From Neorhodopirellula pilleata (lineage in GTDB: Bacteria > Planctomycetota > Planctomycetia > Pirellulales > Pirellulaceae), in assembly GCF_007859915.1 (NCBI RefSeq), contig NZ_SJPM01000009.1, positions 1 to 64,000 on the forward strand: a DNA stretch of 64,000 bases. The letters are read 5' to 3'. Positions within the stretch are counted from its first letter, which is position 1, and each line of letters starts with the position of its first letter. The notes under the pieces were generated by a model. It saw nothing but the letters and a program-made list of their open reading frames with translations. It had not been told where the DNA came from and searched no databases. The position numbers were made by a program, and so were the translations under genes. Positions 32,507 to 41,289 of this stretch are shown here, one piece after another.

Positions 32507-32923
32507 TCATGAAAGCACCTCACCCCCAGCCCCTCTCCCCGAAACGGGGCGAGGGGAGCCAGTGTCTTGAATGATTCGAGTTTTGGTTCCTTCTTGCAGG
32601 TTTCCTTTCTGGCCCGCAGTCACTTCAATCACATGCGCGACCCCTTTCGTCTTCGGTATCACCATTCGCCATGGATTCACACCGAGGCGAGTTTCCAAGA
32701 TTTGCAAATCTTCGCTGAGAAAAATCAAATCAATCGCAAACCGCATCCACATCGTGTGAACGGATCGGCAATTGCGAAGCAGCAACCCGCAATTATCTTC
32801 CAGCGGCTTTGCGAACTGCAGCCCACGAAATCGCTGCCAGAATGTTTCCGCAACGAACAAGCGTTCGAGCAGAACCGCTCCCGTCTCGGCATCCTCCCAT
32901 CGTCCCAGCATCGGAAATCGCAT
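32507..32923 (-). CDS. DUF192 family protein
   Basis: 138 aa. VLLERLFVAETFWQRFRGLQFAKPLEDNCGLLLRNCRSVHTMWMRFAIDLIFLSED is the DUF192 signature (GLM..L..g.GMlF in relatives, then SVHTMWMRFAID). GVAHVIEVTAGQ follows. No signal peptide. The family has no established function. Often found near export systems. Here it is coupled to tadC (3 bp gap). The last 20 residues (DTGSPRPVSGRGAGGEVLS) are read from a family C repeat at 32518-32562, so the original C-terminus has been replaced or extended by repeat sequence. Confidence 0.85.
   Translation of the reverse strand: MRFPMLGRWEDAETGAVLLERLFVAETFWQRFRGLQFAKPLEDNCGLLLRNCRSVHTMWMRFAIDLIFLSEDLQILETRLGVNPWRMVIPKTKGVAHVIEVTAGQKGNLQEGTKTRIIQDTGSPRPVSGRGAGGEVLS
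32518..32562. repeat. Dispersed repeat, family C, overlapping the DUF192 3' end
   Basis: CCTCACCCCCAGCCCCTCTC, then CCCGAAACGGGGCGAGGGG; hairpin of the same family as 32414-32462. It supplies the stop codon region of the DUF192 gene. Confidence 0.8.
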
Positions 32924-32925
32924 CG

Positions 32926-33852
32926 CTAACCTCCGAAAGCCGAACGAGTGAATTGATCGAGCACTTGTACGATCTGGAAAATGATCGGACCCAATGACGC
33001 AATCATGATTCCTGGCAAAAAACAGGTGATCAGCGGGAAGAGCAACTTCACCGGAACAGCCATCGCCATCGCTAGCGCTCGCTCACGACGGCGACTGCGC
33101 AAATCGTCTGCTTGGGCTCGCAGCGTTGCAGCCAAGCCTGCACCGACTTGCTCGGCGTGAATCAATGCGGAAACAAAAATGCCGAACCATGGAACGTTCA
33201 CATGCTGGTTCAATCGCTGTAGCGCATCGACGCGACCGCGACCGGTCAGAATCTCCAAACGGAACAAACGAAAGTCTTGCGCCAACGGTCGTTGTCGTCG
33301 CTGGGTTTCGAGTACTCGGTCAAGCGCCGCGTCGAAACTTAATCCTGCTTCGGCGAGCGTTGCCAATAGGTCCAGCGTCAGCGGCAAATCCTGTTCGATC
33401 TCCGTCACGCGTTTGCGCCGACGACCACGCACGATCACCGCTGGCAATGCTGCAAGGACAAAAATTGCTGCAAAAGGGCTGAGCCAAACCAACGGCAAAA
33501 ACACTTCGCCGACGTTTCCTGGAATCGCGCGAAGGACTGTTTCAAGCAACGTGATCACTTGACTTTGATATAAAGCGTAAGCAACCAGCACAGACAAAAG
33601 TGTCGATGCTGTGGTAGCCAACAGAAACATCGTCACCGCATTGTTCTTGCGAAAGCCCGCTTGAAACAGCCACCAACCCAACCATGACCGTTGTGTTGGA
33701 AGAGCTTCAACGCCACGATCGTCGATTGCAGACGCTCCAGCGGCGAGACGTTGTTCGCTTTGAGCGAGCAGCCACAGCCAGCGCAGCAACCACAATCCGA
33801 TCGGCATCCCAATTGCGAGCAGAAGCAGCACGAGTATTTGTAGTTGCGTCAT
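32926..33852 (-). CDS. tadC: Tad pilus inner-membrane platform protein TadC
   Basis: 308 aa. The T2SSF (GspF) domain spans about 145-280: TEIEQDLPLTLDLLATLAEAGLSFDAALDRVLE and FVSALIHAEQVGAGLAATLRAQADDLRSRRRERA. Helices lie at the N-terminus (6-28), about 75-95, 115-140, and 275-300. With TadB it forms the platform in which the TadA/CpaF ATPase drives pilus assembly. 4 bp separate it from tadB. The order cpaE-cpaF-tadB-tadC is the standard Tad order. Confidence 0.93.
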   Translation of the reverse strand: MTQLQILVLLLLAIGMPIGLWLLRWLWLLAQSEQRLAAGASAIDDRGVEALPTQRSWLGWWLFQAGFRKNNAVTMFLLATTASTLLSVLVAYALYQSQVITLLETVLRAIPGNVGEVFLPLVWLSPFAAIFVLAALPAVIVRGRRRKRVTEIEQDLPLTLDLLATLAEAGLSFDAALDRVLETQRRQRPLAQDFRLFRLEILTGRGRVDALQRLNQHVNVPWFGIFVSALIHAEQVGAGLAATLRAQADDLRSRRRERALAMAMAVPVKLLFPLITCFLPGIMIASLGPIIFQIVQVLDQFTRSAFGG

Positions 33853-33856
33853 TGCT

Positions 33857-34747
33857 TTAGAACCTCGGTTTACTCATCCACGAGATCCAAACTGTGCCGA
33901 CAGCTTGCAACAACATGCCGACCGACACCATGATTTGCCCCACCATGCTGGTCAAAAATCCCGTCATGCGTTCGGGATCATTCCGCCAGATCAAGGCACC
34001 GATGAAGTACGTCACCACGATGACACTCACCACCGACAGTCTCGCTTGCGTTGTCATCGCATTCATTCTTCGCGACAGTTCGATGCGATCGCGCACCGTG
34101 CGGCCGACGTTCGCCAAAGTCAATGCCAAACGTCCGCCGACACGCCAATTCACGGCCAGTGTTTGCGAAAACAGCGTCACGCTTTCTAAAGGAAGCCGCT
34201 CCGAAAGATCGCCAAGTGCGGCGACGGGGTCTTCGCCATAACGAACCGCTCGCGTCAATTGCTCGGCCTCGGTTAACCAGGGGCGTCGAGCTTGCTTCAC
34301 ACTCGATTCCAAAGCCGATTGCAATCCGGCACCTGACTTCACCGCAGCGACCATCATGTCGATCGAATCGGCGAGCTGCTGTTCCAGTTTTTGAATTCGC
34401 ATTTGCACGAAAATCGCATCGACTTGTCCGGCGCACAACAAGATCATTACGAAAAACGCGAGCAAGTACGGCCACGGAATCGACAGCCCGAACCCAGCCA
34501 GTCCGACGATCAGAATCGCAATCGGAATCCCGATCCACCAATACCGCGCCAGCACTCGGCTGCGCCGATGTCGAACCGAGAACTCTTGCGTATCGTCAGC
34601 GACCGCCGCTCCATCGACCAACTTGACTTGTTCAAACAGTCGGCCTCGCGCGACCGTCGCCAGTTGGCTTCGATACAGCGCGATGGCAACGGCGAACAGT
34701 CCACCAAGCAACATCACACCAAACAGAACGAACAGAACGATTGCCAC
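33857..34747 (-). CDS. tadB: Tad pilus inner-membrane platform protein TadB
   Basis: 296 aa. Four hydrophobic segments (about 2-25, 65-100, 220-245, 265-290). The T2SSF domain has LEQQLADSIDMMVAAVKSGAGLQSALESSVKQARRPWLTE and LFSQTLAVNWRVGGRLALTLANVGRTVRDRIELSRRMNAMT. It is the partner of TadC. Two bp separate it from cpaF, so translation is probably coupled. Confidence 0.93.
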   Translation of the reverse strand: MAIVLFVLFGVMLLGGLFAVAIALYRSQLATVARGRLFEQVKLVDGAAVADDTQEFSVRHRRSRVLARYWWIGIPIAILIVGLAGFGLSIPWPYLLAFFVMILLCAGQVDAIFVQMRIQKLEQQLADSIDMMVAAVKSGAGLQSALESSVKQARRPWLTEAEQLTRAVRYGEDPVAALGDLSERLPLESVTLFSQTLAVNWRVGGRLALTLANVGRTVRDRIELSRRMNAMTTQARLSVVSVIVVTYFIGALIWRNDPERMTGFLTSMVGQIMVSVGMLLQAVGTVWISWMSKPRF

Positions 34748-34749
34748 GA

Positions 34750-36168
34750 TTAGCCTTCGCTCCCGCTGCGAAAAATCTCCAGTGGAATATCAAAGCCTCG
34801 TTCGCGAAGCGTGTGTACTCGTCGTGGAACGATTCCCGTTGGCTGATACTCACCGATGATCTGGCGATCTTTTCGCGCACGTTGTTTGAATACAAAAATG
34901 TCCTGCAACTGAGGTGTCAACTCTTCCATGCCGGTCAGTTCGGAAATCGACTCGACGCGTCGGACACCATCATCATAGCGCCGTACGGAAATGATCAGGT
35001 CCACTGCGGAAGCGATCTGTTCGCGGATCGCTCGCGAAGGCAAATCGATCCCAGCCATCAAAACCATCGTCTCCAAACGCGAGACGGCATCACGTGGGCT
35101 ATTGGCGTGAACCGTCGTCAAACTGCCGTCGTGTCCGGTGTTCATCGCTTGCAACATATCGAGCGCTTCGCCACCGCGAACTTCGCCGACGATGATGCGA
35201 TCCGGACGCATGCGAAGCGCATTGATCACCAGTTCTCTTGCGGCGATTCGACCGGTGCCTTCTAAATTCGCTGGTCTCGTTTCCATTCGAACCACATGGA
35301 CTTGGTCCAAGAGCAACTCCGCTGCGTCTTCGATCGTGACGATTCGTTCCGATTCGGGGATCGATTCGCATAGAGCGCCGAGGAACGTCGATTTTCCCGC
35401 GCCGGTTCCTCCGGCGACGAGAATATTGCTGCGAGATAGCACCATCCAGTACATGAACTCGCGCATCGCGGCTGAAAACATCGCCAGCCGCAACAGATCG
35501 TCTTGTCGCAATCGTCGCTTGCCAAATCGCCGAATCGAGAGGGTCGGTCCATCGATCGTCACCGGCGGCAGGGTTGCATTGACGCGGCTGCCATCGGCCA
35601 AGCGAGCATCGACCATCGGTGAACTTTCATCGATTCGCCGTCCGACGCGAGCGGCAATCCGCTGGATGATGCGAACCAAATGCTCGTTGTCACGAAAGCG
35701 AACCTCAGTCGTTTCGAGCTTTCCAAATCGCTCGATGTAAATCTGGTCAAATCGATTGACCAAGATATCCGTCACCGCAGGATCGCCCAGCAACGGCGCG
35801 AGCGGACCGACACCGAGTGTTTCTTCCGTCAGGTCATCGGCAAGTTGTCGTTGTTCGGCAGCGTTGAGCGGCAGGTCTTCGTTCTCAAGAATTTGCTCGA
35901 CAAAGTCTTTGACTGCGCTCTCGAGAACGTCGTCCGATGCGCCAACAAAACGGGTTTCGTTAAGCAGATCGAGCAAGCGTTGATGAAGGCCCGTTTTCAC
36001 CGTCACATAGTCGGCTGCCTTCGATCGGGTCGCCACCTCAGTTGAAACGCTGAAGGCATTCTTTGACGTTTCTCGTTCGAGTGCTCGATCCTTAGGAACT
36101 TGAAAGCGAAATTTGGACAATCGTTGTCGTGCGAGTTTCCCGGCATCTTCATGTGTTTCGTCGAACAT
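34750..36168 (-). CDS. cpaF: Tad pilus assembly ATPase CpaF/TadA
   Basis: 472 aa from the ATG at 36168, whose A is shared with the cpaE stop (TGATG). The N-terminal domain is EETLGVGPLAPLLGDPAVTDILVNRFDQIYIERFGKLE. Walker A ILVAGGTGAGKSTFLGAL is at about 270, then the Asp box RIVTIEDAAELLL, Walker B RPDRIIVGEVRGGEALDMLQAMNTGHDG and the His box TTVHANSPRDAVSRLE. It is a hexameric ATPase powering Flp pilus extension. The first 60 residues are a planctomycete-type extension. Confidence 0.95.
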   Translation of the reverse strand: MFDETHEDAGKLARQRLSKFRFQVPKDRALERETSKNAFSVSTEVATRSKAADYVTVKTGLHQRLLDLLNETRFVGASDDVLESAVKDFVEQILENEDLPLNAAEQRQLADDLTEETLGVGPLAPLLGDPAVTDILVNRFDQIYIERFGKLETTEVRFRDNEHLVRIIQRIAARVGRRIDESSPMVDARLADGSRVNATLPPVTIDGPTLSIRRFGKRRLRQDDLLRLAMFSAAMREFMYWMVLSRSNILVAGGTGAGKSTFLGALCESIPESERIVTIEDAAELLLDQVHVVRMETRPANLEGTGRIAARELVINALRMRPDRIIVGEVRGGEALDMLQAMNTGHDGSLTTVHANSPRDAVSRLETMVLMAGIDLPSRAIREQIASAVDLIISVRRYDDGVRRVESISELTGMEELTPQLQDIFVFKQRARKDRQIIGEYQPTGIVPRRVHTLRERGFDIPLEIFRSGSEG

Positions 36169-37352
36169 CAATCGTCCTCCTCTTGGACCGGCTGAAGTGC
36201 CGCGATCTCGCTGGCGAGTTGCTTCAGCTCGCGATGCAGTTTCGACCATCGCACCCAATCCATTGTGCAAGGACGACCAACGTTTGCTGCGGTGATCATC
36301 CGTTTGTCGTACGGCAGAACATGATCAACATTCATTCGCAGCGAACGAGCAATATCATCGATCAGCGGGTTGCCCGCCAATTGTTGGTAACGATTGACAA
36401 CAATTCGCAAACGCGTTGAGGGGTATTGAAGGTTTTCGAGCAATCGCAGCAGGTGAACCACGCTTAGCACCGTTGGCACAACGTTATCCAGCACCACATA
36501 CGCTCGCGTCGCGATGTCTAAAACACTCATCACGACTTGGTCGAACAGCGGAAACGTATCGACAACAACAAAGCGAAACGTGCGTCTGGCTAAGTTCAAA
36601 ACACGCACGATCGATTGGTCGTCGATGTCGGCTGCGGCCAATGGATCGGGCGGTGCGGCGAGCAACAGTAGACCGGACTCGTGTGGTGTAGCGAGTTGTC
36701 GAATGAGTGTGCTGTCCAAACGTTGTCGTTGTTCGAACGCATCGTACAGCGATGTTTCTGGTGACAAATTCAACATCGGTGCGCACACGCCCATTTGCAG
36801 TGACGCGTCGATCAACAACACTTCGTCGGGATACCGCATCGCCAGAGCAGTCGCCGTGTTGACGGCTAAGCTTGATTTTCCGACGCCTCCCTTGTTGCTG
36901 ATGAAGGCAACGCAAGTACCGTATCGCGATGGCTCGTTGACATTTTGGTTAGGGATCAAACGGGTCATGAATCCGTTCAATTCCCCTTCAGCGATCGGAC
37001 GGCGCAGAAAATCGCTGACTCCTAAACGCACCAGTTCAACCATATAGCCGGATGAAATGCTTGCGGTATTGGATTCCCCGCTGTAGACACCGACTAAAGT
37101 CAATTCGGGATTGACCGACCGCAGTTCGCCGATTCGAGATCGGTCGTGCGAAAGTTCTCCGGATAGCTCGATCATTACCGCGTTGGGTTCGCGATCACGG
37201 ACGGTGTTGACGGCTTGAGTCAGGTCCGTAGTGATGTAGACGTTGACGGGTCCTTCGCTGGCCCCGTTACGAACTGCATCGCGAATTTCACGACCAACCG
37301 CTTCATCTTTTGCGAAGATCAATAGCTTGGGGGCGAACGCAGATTCATTCAT
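36168..37352 (-). CDS. cpaE: Tad pilus localisation ATPase CpaE/TadZ
   Basis: 394 aa. Residues 1-125 look like a receiver-type (pseudo-REC) domain (KLLIFAKDEAVGREIRDAV, AVMIELSGEL). Residues 150-390 are a MinD/ParA-type ATPase: the deviant Walker A is FISNKGGVGKSSLAVNTATALAM, followed by VLLIDASLQMG and FRFVVVDTFPLFD. CpaE places the pilus machinery in the cell. It overlaps cpaB by 8 bp at its start. Confidence 0.92.
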   Translation of the reverse strand: MNESAFAPKLLIFAKDEAVGREIRDAVRNGASEGPVNVYITTDLTQAVNTVRDREPNAVMIELSGELSHDRSRIGELRSVNPELTLVGVYSGESNTASISSGYMVELVRLGVSDFLRRPIAEGELNGFMTRLIPNQNVNEPSRYGTCVAFISNKGGVGKSSLAVNTATALAMRYPDEVLLIDASLQMGVCAPMLNLSPETSLYDAFEQRQRLDSTLIRQLATPHESGLLLLAAPPDPLAAADIDDQSIVRVLNLARRTFRFVVVDTFPLFDQVVMSVLDIATRAYVVLDNVVPTVLSVVHLLRLLENLQYPSTRLRIVVNRYQQLAGNPLIDDIARSLRMNVDHVLPYDKRMITAANVGRPCTMDWVRWSKLHRELKQLASEIAALQPVQEEDD

Positions 37353-39987
37353 CTAGGGTTGCCACCAACGGTTCAGGCCGATCAGTCAGGAAGACTTCTT
37401 TCTCGATTCTGGTCCCGCGAACATGCTCTTGCAGAACGGCGCGCACGGCTGGATCTGACTCGCCTTGCCGCGAGAAATCTGCGTTCTGAATACTTGATTC
37501 ATTGACGGGACGCAAAGAAACATGCAAGGGATTTTGAGTATCAAGGACGCCTAAGACAGAACCTACGAACTCATCGGGAACCGCCAGCACGAATTGTGGA
37601 ACGGTGCGTTCTTCAAAGGTCACTGGATCCGATTTAACCGTTTCCGTCACCGTGGACCCGTCCGCCGTCAACTGTGTTTGAGTTTGTTTTTCTGAGACGC
37701 CACCCAGCTTCGGAACAATTATCTGCACCGTACCCGAATTGGTGAGCAGCCTGACTTGCGTTGCGACGGTACGCGACGCTGCGACTCGACCGCCGGGCAA
37801 CTTCGTGGCTTCTTTAACGGCGTCCGAACTGGCGATCGATTGACTGACTTTGTCCGCTAGCGAGCTGACTTCGATACCACGCGCAGACACCAAGTCGAAC
37901 ACCGTTCCGACTGACAATGAATCGAGGCCCACGATTTGAGTTGCGTTTACTGTTACGCCGCGCATCCCCGGTTCCAAACCAAGTGATGGCCCCGCGATGG
38001 ATCCGGCTGGGGCCAAGTCGATCGTTCGCACGGGGCGTCCTGCTCGCAGCGGCCGGACAGCGATGCGGTCGATCAGTTTGCGAATATCGAGTTCCCAGTC
38101 CTGGTCGACATTGGCCGAATCAAAATAGAGCGTTTGCACGTTTCCAGTGGTTGGGTCGATGAAGTCATCAATCGTGAGTTCTTCGTAAGCGGGAATTTCT
38201 TGGACCAGGATGGGAACTGGGATTTTGCCGCCTTGACGCTGAGCGTTTTCGAACGGGTTGCCGGGTTGGTTTTGAGTTACCAGTCTCGTCTCTGGCTCCC
38301 CTCGCCCCGCTTCGGGGAGAGGGGCAGGGAGTGAGGGGCTGGGGAAATTCACTAGTTCCCAGGCTCCTGCCTGGGAACGCACTGCACCGCAGGCTCCGCC
38401 TGCTAATCCTGGTGCAGGAGGCAGAGCCTCCAAGGCAGTGTGTTCCCAGGCGGAGCCTGGGAACAAGGGGGAACGGGTTGCTGAATCGAGTTCCTGCTGG
38501 CTCGATCTCGCCACGGCGAACACTTCCACTTCATCGCGAATGAGCTGAGCCAACTTGGCAACTTCCAATTCAGGAATGCCAATGATCACCGTGTCACCCG
38601 CTGACTCCGACAAGTACACAGCATCGCGAACCACTTCACGAATCCCGGTTCGTACCATCGCGGCGATGCGAGCGTCTTCATCAGAGAGCTGTCCACCTTG
38701 AAGTGTTGCCCAAGAAGTACTCGGAGCTGCGGCGGTGACTTCACCAGGCACTTTCGTCAAGATCGAAAAGGTGTCGCCAACAGCAAGCTTCTCGAAGCCT
38801 TGAACATTCTCTTTGGACAAAGACATGCCTGCCATTCCCGCAGGCAAACCTGCCGAGATACCGGGCCGAGTTCCGGGAGGCAACAGATCGCTTTCGGTGA
38901 CCAGCGATCCGCGCCGCAGCGGTCGCGCGACGACGCGGCCATACAATTTCGCAGGATCTGAAATCCACTCCTTCGAGATTTTATCGGGAGCAAAGTAATA
39001 CAAGTGCAGTTGCCCGGTCGACTCGTCCATTAGGTTCTCATCGGTCAATGCTGAAAACGCACTCACCGGCGAAGCGGTCGTGATCACCGGAACCATTCCT
39101 TCGGTTGACATGGCATCGCCGACATCGCCGCCCGGCAATCCGCTGCGAAGAACACACGTCATCTTTGTGCCAAGCGAAATCGCTTCGGTCAGTGGTCCGA
39201 TTTCGTCGGGGTTAACGGCCAATTCGGCAAAGACTGCGGCTGGCGTCGCTGTTGATTTCGATTTACTGCTGCTTGGCGTCACGGTCAGTCCCGTGGGACC
39301 GTTGGTTGATCGTTTCGAACCGCTAAACAAAGTGACCAGCATGCCATCGGTGACCAGATGCTTCACCCCGTGGCGTCGTGAGAGTTGACCGACGCGCAGC
39401 GACGGTGGTTTGATGCCGCCGAACAATGCGGCCGGTTCGCTGTTGGTAAGCTGGTCCTCGCCATCTCGCATCGGTAACGACACGAGCAAGTCAAAGTGAT
39501 CACCGCCGCGCAGTTGCTCCAGTCCCGCAATTCCGCTGGCAGGAATCGACATTGCAAACTTGCCTGCCGGAATCCCAGCAACAAGTCCGGGTCGCGTTCC
39601 TTTTTCAAGAAAGTCCGCTTCGCTCAGCACCATGCCCGCTTGTTTATCGCGGCGCAGCACACGTCCGATGAGGTCAGCCATATTCCGTGAAGCGACTTGC
39701 GCCGTCGCTTCGGGAAGCCAAATGACATTGAGCTGTTGCGTTTGCGGATTGATGAAGTCATTTTTCGTCAGCGCGTCATAGGCGTTCATGGGACGAACGA
39801 TCGCTGGGAAAGCAAGTTGCCCGGTTCGATCGATCGGCTTGGCCGCTGCCTTCGCTTCCTTATCGAAAAAACCCAGTGTCCAGGCGACTGCCATGCCAGA
39901 TAGTCCAAGCATCCCGATGACGGTGACACCCATCAGGACGATTGGAAGGTAAGAGCCGCGAGCTGCGGAGCGTCGTTGTTTAGCCAT
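37345..39987 (-). CDS. cpaB: RcpC/CpaB-like Flp pilus assembly protein with three tandem modules
   Basis: 880 aa, about three times the usual CpaB/RcpC size (270-300). After an N-terminal membrane helix (YLPIVLMGVTVIGMLGLSGMAVAWTLGFF), three homologous modules follow at about residues 55-190, 300-435 and 595-740. Each has an A-x-L-T-x-(D/E)-(D/N)-(F/L) entry, an R-x-L-R-x-G-x-x-(V/L) SAF-type core, and a GL-x-x-G-x-x-x-(M/V)-(S/T) step: ALTKNDFINPQTQQL, ALTDENLMDESTGQL, ELTIDDFIDPTTGNV mark their starts. SAF modules of CpaB probably bind peptidoglycan or glycan in the periplasm. Residues about 505-566 are repeat-derived (families B and C). Confidence 0.85.
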   Translation of the reverse strand: MAKQRRSAARGSYLPIVLMGVTVIGMLGLSGMAVAWTLGFFDKEAKAAAKPIDRTGQLAFPAIVRPMNAYDALTKNDFINPQTQQLNVIWLPEATAQVASRNMADLIGRVLRRDKQAGMVLSEADFLEKGTRPGLVAGIPAGKFAMSIPASGIAGLEQLRGGDHFDLLVSLPMRDGEDQLTNSEPAALFGGIKPPSLRVGQLSRRHGVKHLVTDGMLVTLFSGSKRSTNGPTGLTVTPSSSKSKSTATPAAVFAELAVNPDEIGPLTEAISLGTKMTCVLRSGLPGGDVGDAMSTEGMVPVITTASPVSAFSALTDENLMDESTGQLHLYYFAPDKISKEWISDPAKLYGRVVARPLRRGSLVTESDLLPPGTRPGISAGLPAGMAGMSLSKENVQGFEKLAVGDTFSILTKVPGEVTAAAPSTSWATLQGGQLSDEDARIAAMVRTGIREVVRDAVYLSESAGDTVIIGIPELEVAKLAQLIRDEVEVFAVARSSQQELDSATRSPLFPGSAWEHTALEALPPAPGLAGGACGAVRSQAGAWELVNFPSPSLPAPLPEAGRGEPETRLVTQNQPGNPFENAQRQGGKIPVPILVQEIPAYEELTIDDFIDPTTGNVQTLYFDSANVDQDWELDIRKLIDRIAVRPLRAGRPVRTIDLAPAGSIAGPSLGLEPGMRGVTVNATQIVGLDSLSVGTVFDLVSARGIEVSSLADKVSQSIASSDAVKEATKLPGGRVAASRTVATQVRLLTNSGTVQIIVPKLGGVSEKQTQTQLTADGSTVTETVKSDPVTFEERTVPQFVLAVPDEFVGSVLGVLDTQNPLHVSLRPVNESSIQNADFSRQGESDPAVRAVLQEHVRGTRIEKEVFLTDRPEPLVATLDE
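38295..38344. repeat. Family C repeat inside cpaB
   Basis: GGCTCCCCTCGCCCCGCTTC, then GGGGAGAGGGGCAGGGAGTG. Translated in frame as SLPAPLPEAGRGEP within the cpaB product. Confidence 0.85.
38354..38466. repeat. Family B repeat inside cpaB
   Basis: TTCCCAGGCTCCTGCCTGGGAACG, then GCAGAGCCTCCAAGGCAGTG and TTCCCAGGCGGAGCCTGGGAAC (parts quoted separately). Two hairpins. Read in frame as LFPGSAWEHTALEALPPAPG and onward, so the cpaB frame stays open across it. Confidence 0.85.
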
Positions 39988-40051
39988 GGAAAGTTCTTAA
40001 TTCGTTCATGCCTTCCGTGGCGGGTTGATACGTTCTTGTGTTGCCGCTCAC

Positions 40052-40498
40052 CTACAGCATCATTCTTTGAATCAATTCTGGTGACAAACAATGAACACAA
40101 ACGCCAATGAAGATCGCTGGAGCATACGCAAAATCTTGTTGAGTTCGCAGCGCCGCAACGATTGCCAACGGTAAGCCAGCGATTGCAATCCACAACGCCA
40201 ACGGAACAACGGCATAAACTCCAAACCACAGGCCAAGCGCTGCAAACAGCTTAATGTCACCACCGCCAAAACGATCCCCGCGTCCAACAATCATTCCGAT
40301 GAGCAGTGCCACAACGCCCCCGACGACATAATGCCACCAGGGAAATGCTTCCTGATCAAGCAGAAGTCGAACGGGAAGCAGGATTGCCAAAAGGACCGGC
40401 AGCCAATCTGGAATCTCTCGTTTCCGCAAGTCGTGAATCACCGCGATTGCACAAACAACCGTAGGAAGCCACCACAAAAAAATTTCACCAATCGGCAT
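40052..40498 (-). CDS. cpaA: Prepilin peptidase CpaA/TadV
   Basis: 148 aa with five to six helices. The two catalytic aspartates of the GxGD-type protease lie in AVIHDLRKREIPDWL (about residue 22) and GGGDIKLFAALGLWFG (about 80). The first domain (methylase part) of PilD is absent, as normal for TadV. It cleaves the Flp prepilin leader. It stands between flp and cpaB; a terminator separates it from flp. The gap to cpaB is 64 bp. Confidence 0.9.
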   Translation of the reverse strand: MPIGEIFLWWLPTVVCAIAVIHDLRKREIPDWLPVLLAILLPVRLLLDQEAFPWWHYVVGGVVALLIGMIVGRGDRFGGGDIKLFAALGLWFGVYAVVPLALWIAIAGLPLAIVAALRTQQDFAYAPAIFIGVCVHCLSPELIQRMML

Positions 40499-40539
40499 CG
40501 GATTTCAACGGCCTTGTAGTTGCAAATCTGTTTCACTTT

Positions 40540-40578
40540 AAAAAGACTGCCCGGCGGATTCACACCCGCCAGGCAGTC
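40540..40578 (-). terminator. Intrinsic terminator after flp
   Basis: On the minus strand GACTGCCTGGCGG-(8 nt)-CCGCCGGGCAGTC is followed by TTTTT. It lies 52 bp past the flp stop and before cpaA, so most transcripts should end after the pilin gene, giving pilin excess over the machinery. Confidence 0.85.
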
Positions 40579-40630
40579 CGTATCGCATAGCGCCTTGCAA
40601 TTCGCAAAGAGCATCAAACTCGCTCAGAAA

Positions 40631-40939
40631 CTAGTTTGGTTCCACGATCAAACCATCGACATCAATTCCAAGGTTGCTAGAGAAGCTCCCTGGGTTTTGG
40701 CCATCGAGTACAAAGCCGCTTTGACCGGTTGTGGTCGTGTTAACTAATTGACCGCTGACGATAGCACCATTGTCTTCGTCATGAGCACCGGGAAGTGAGG
40801 CCGCAACAGTACCGATCAAGTCGGTCGTCTTGTGACCGAGGATCGCGGTGGCAGCAAGTGCAACCAAAGCGATACCACCGACCAGGATGCCGTACTCGAC
40901 CAAGCCTTGGCCTTTCTTGTTCTTAAACAACTTACGCAT
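40631..40939 (-). CDS. flp: Flp/Fap-type major pilin
   Basis: 102 aa from the ATG at 40939. The short basic leader MRKLFKNKKGQG precedes LVEYGILVGGIALVALAATAIL, with the Flp mark G-x-x-x-x-EY: cleavage is expected after the Gly near residue 10-12 and the EY pair is at 15-16. The soluble tail of about 65 residues is longer than in the classical Aggregatibacter Flp (mature about 50 aa), with a Gly/Asn/Thr-rich end (NTTTTGQSGFVLDGQNPGSFSSN). Substrate of CpaA. First gene of the Tad cluster. Confidence 0.92.
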   Translation of the reverse strand: MRKLFKNKKGQGLVEYGILVGGIALVALAATAILGHKTTDLIGTVAASLPGAHDEDNGAIVSGQLVNTTTTGQSGFVLDGQNPGSFSSNLGIDVDGLIVEPN

Positions 40940-41289
40940 GTGTGTTTTCCTTTTTAGAAAACGAGTTACTGAAAAAACTTTTGCCGCCTGACCAAAGGTT
41001 CCGCATGACCAATGCAGGCGTGTGCGGCGGCGACGAACAGTCCGCACACGGTGAATCGTGTGTTGCTTCCGTGCAGCTTGTATGGTTAGCGGCGGTGCCG
41101 CTTGGCTGGAACGTGCGGAGAACCGAACGTTTTAAGTGGAGCCCCGCCGCGCCGGCGCAGCCGATCGGGTTTGGTCGGACCGTTGACCAACTGCACCGTA
41201 CGCGACGGGACGTATGGGTTGGTGAAGTCCGGGCAGTGATGACGCGCACCGCTAGCGGCAGGCAAACATCACTTGGAGGCGGAGAGACA
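40940..41289. other. Gap between flp and the Cys/His-rich gene, no gene seen
   Basis: 350 bp upstream of flp, GC-rich in its central part. It must hold the flp promoter, but I cannot point to a convincing -35/-10 pair. No repeat family member or RNA motif recognised. Confidence 0.5.
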
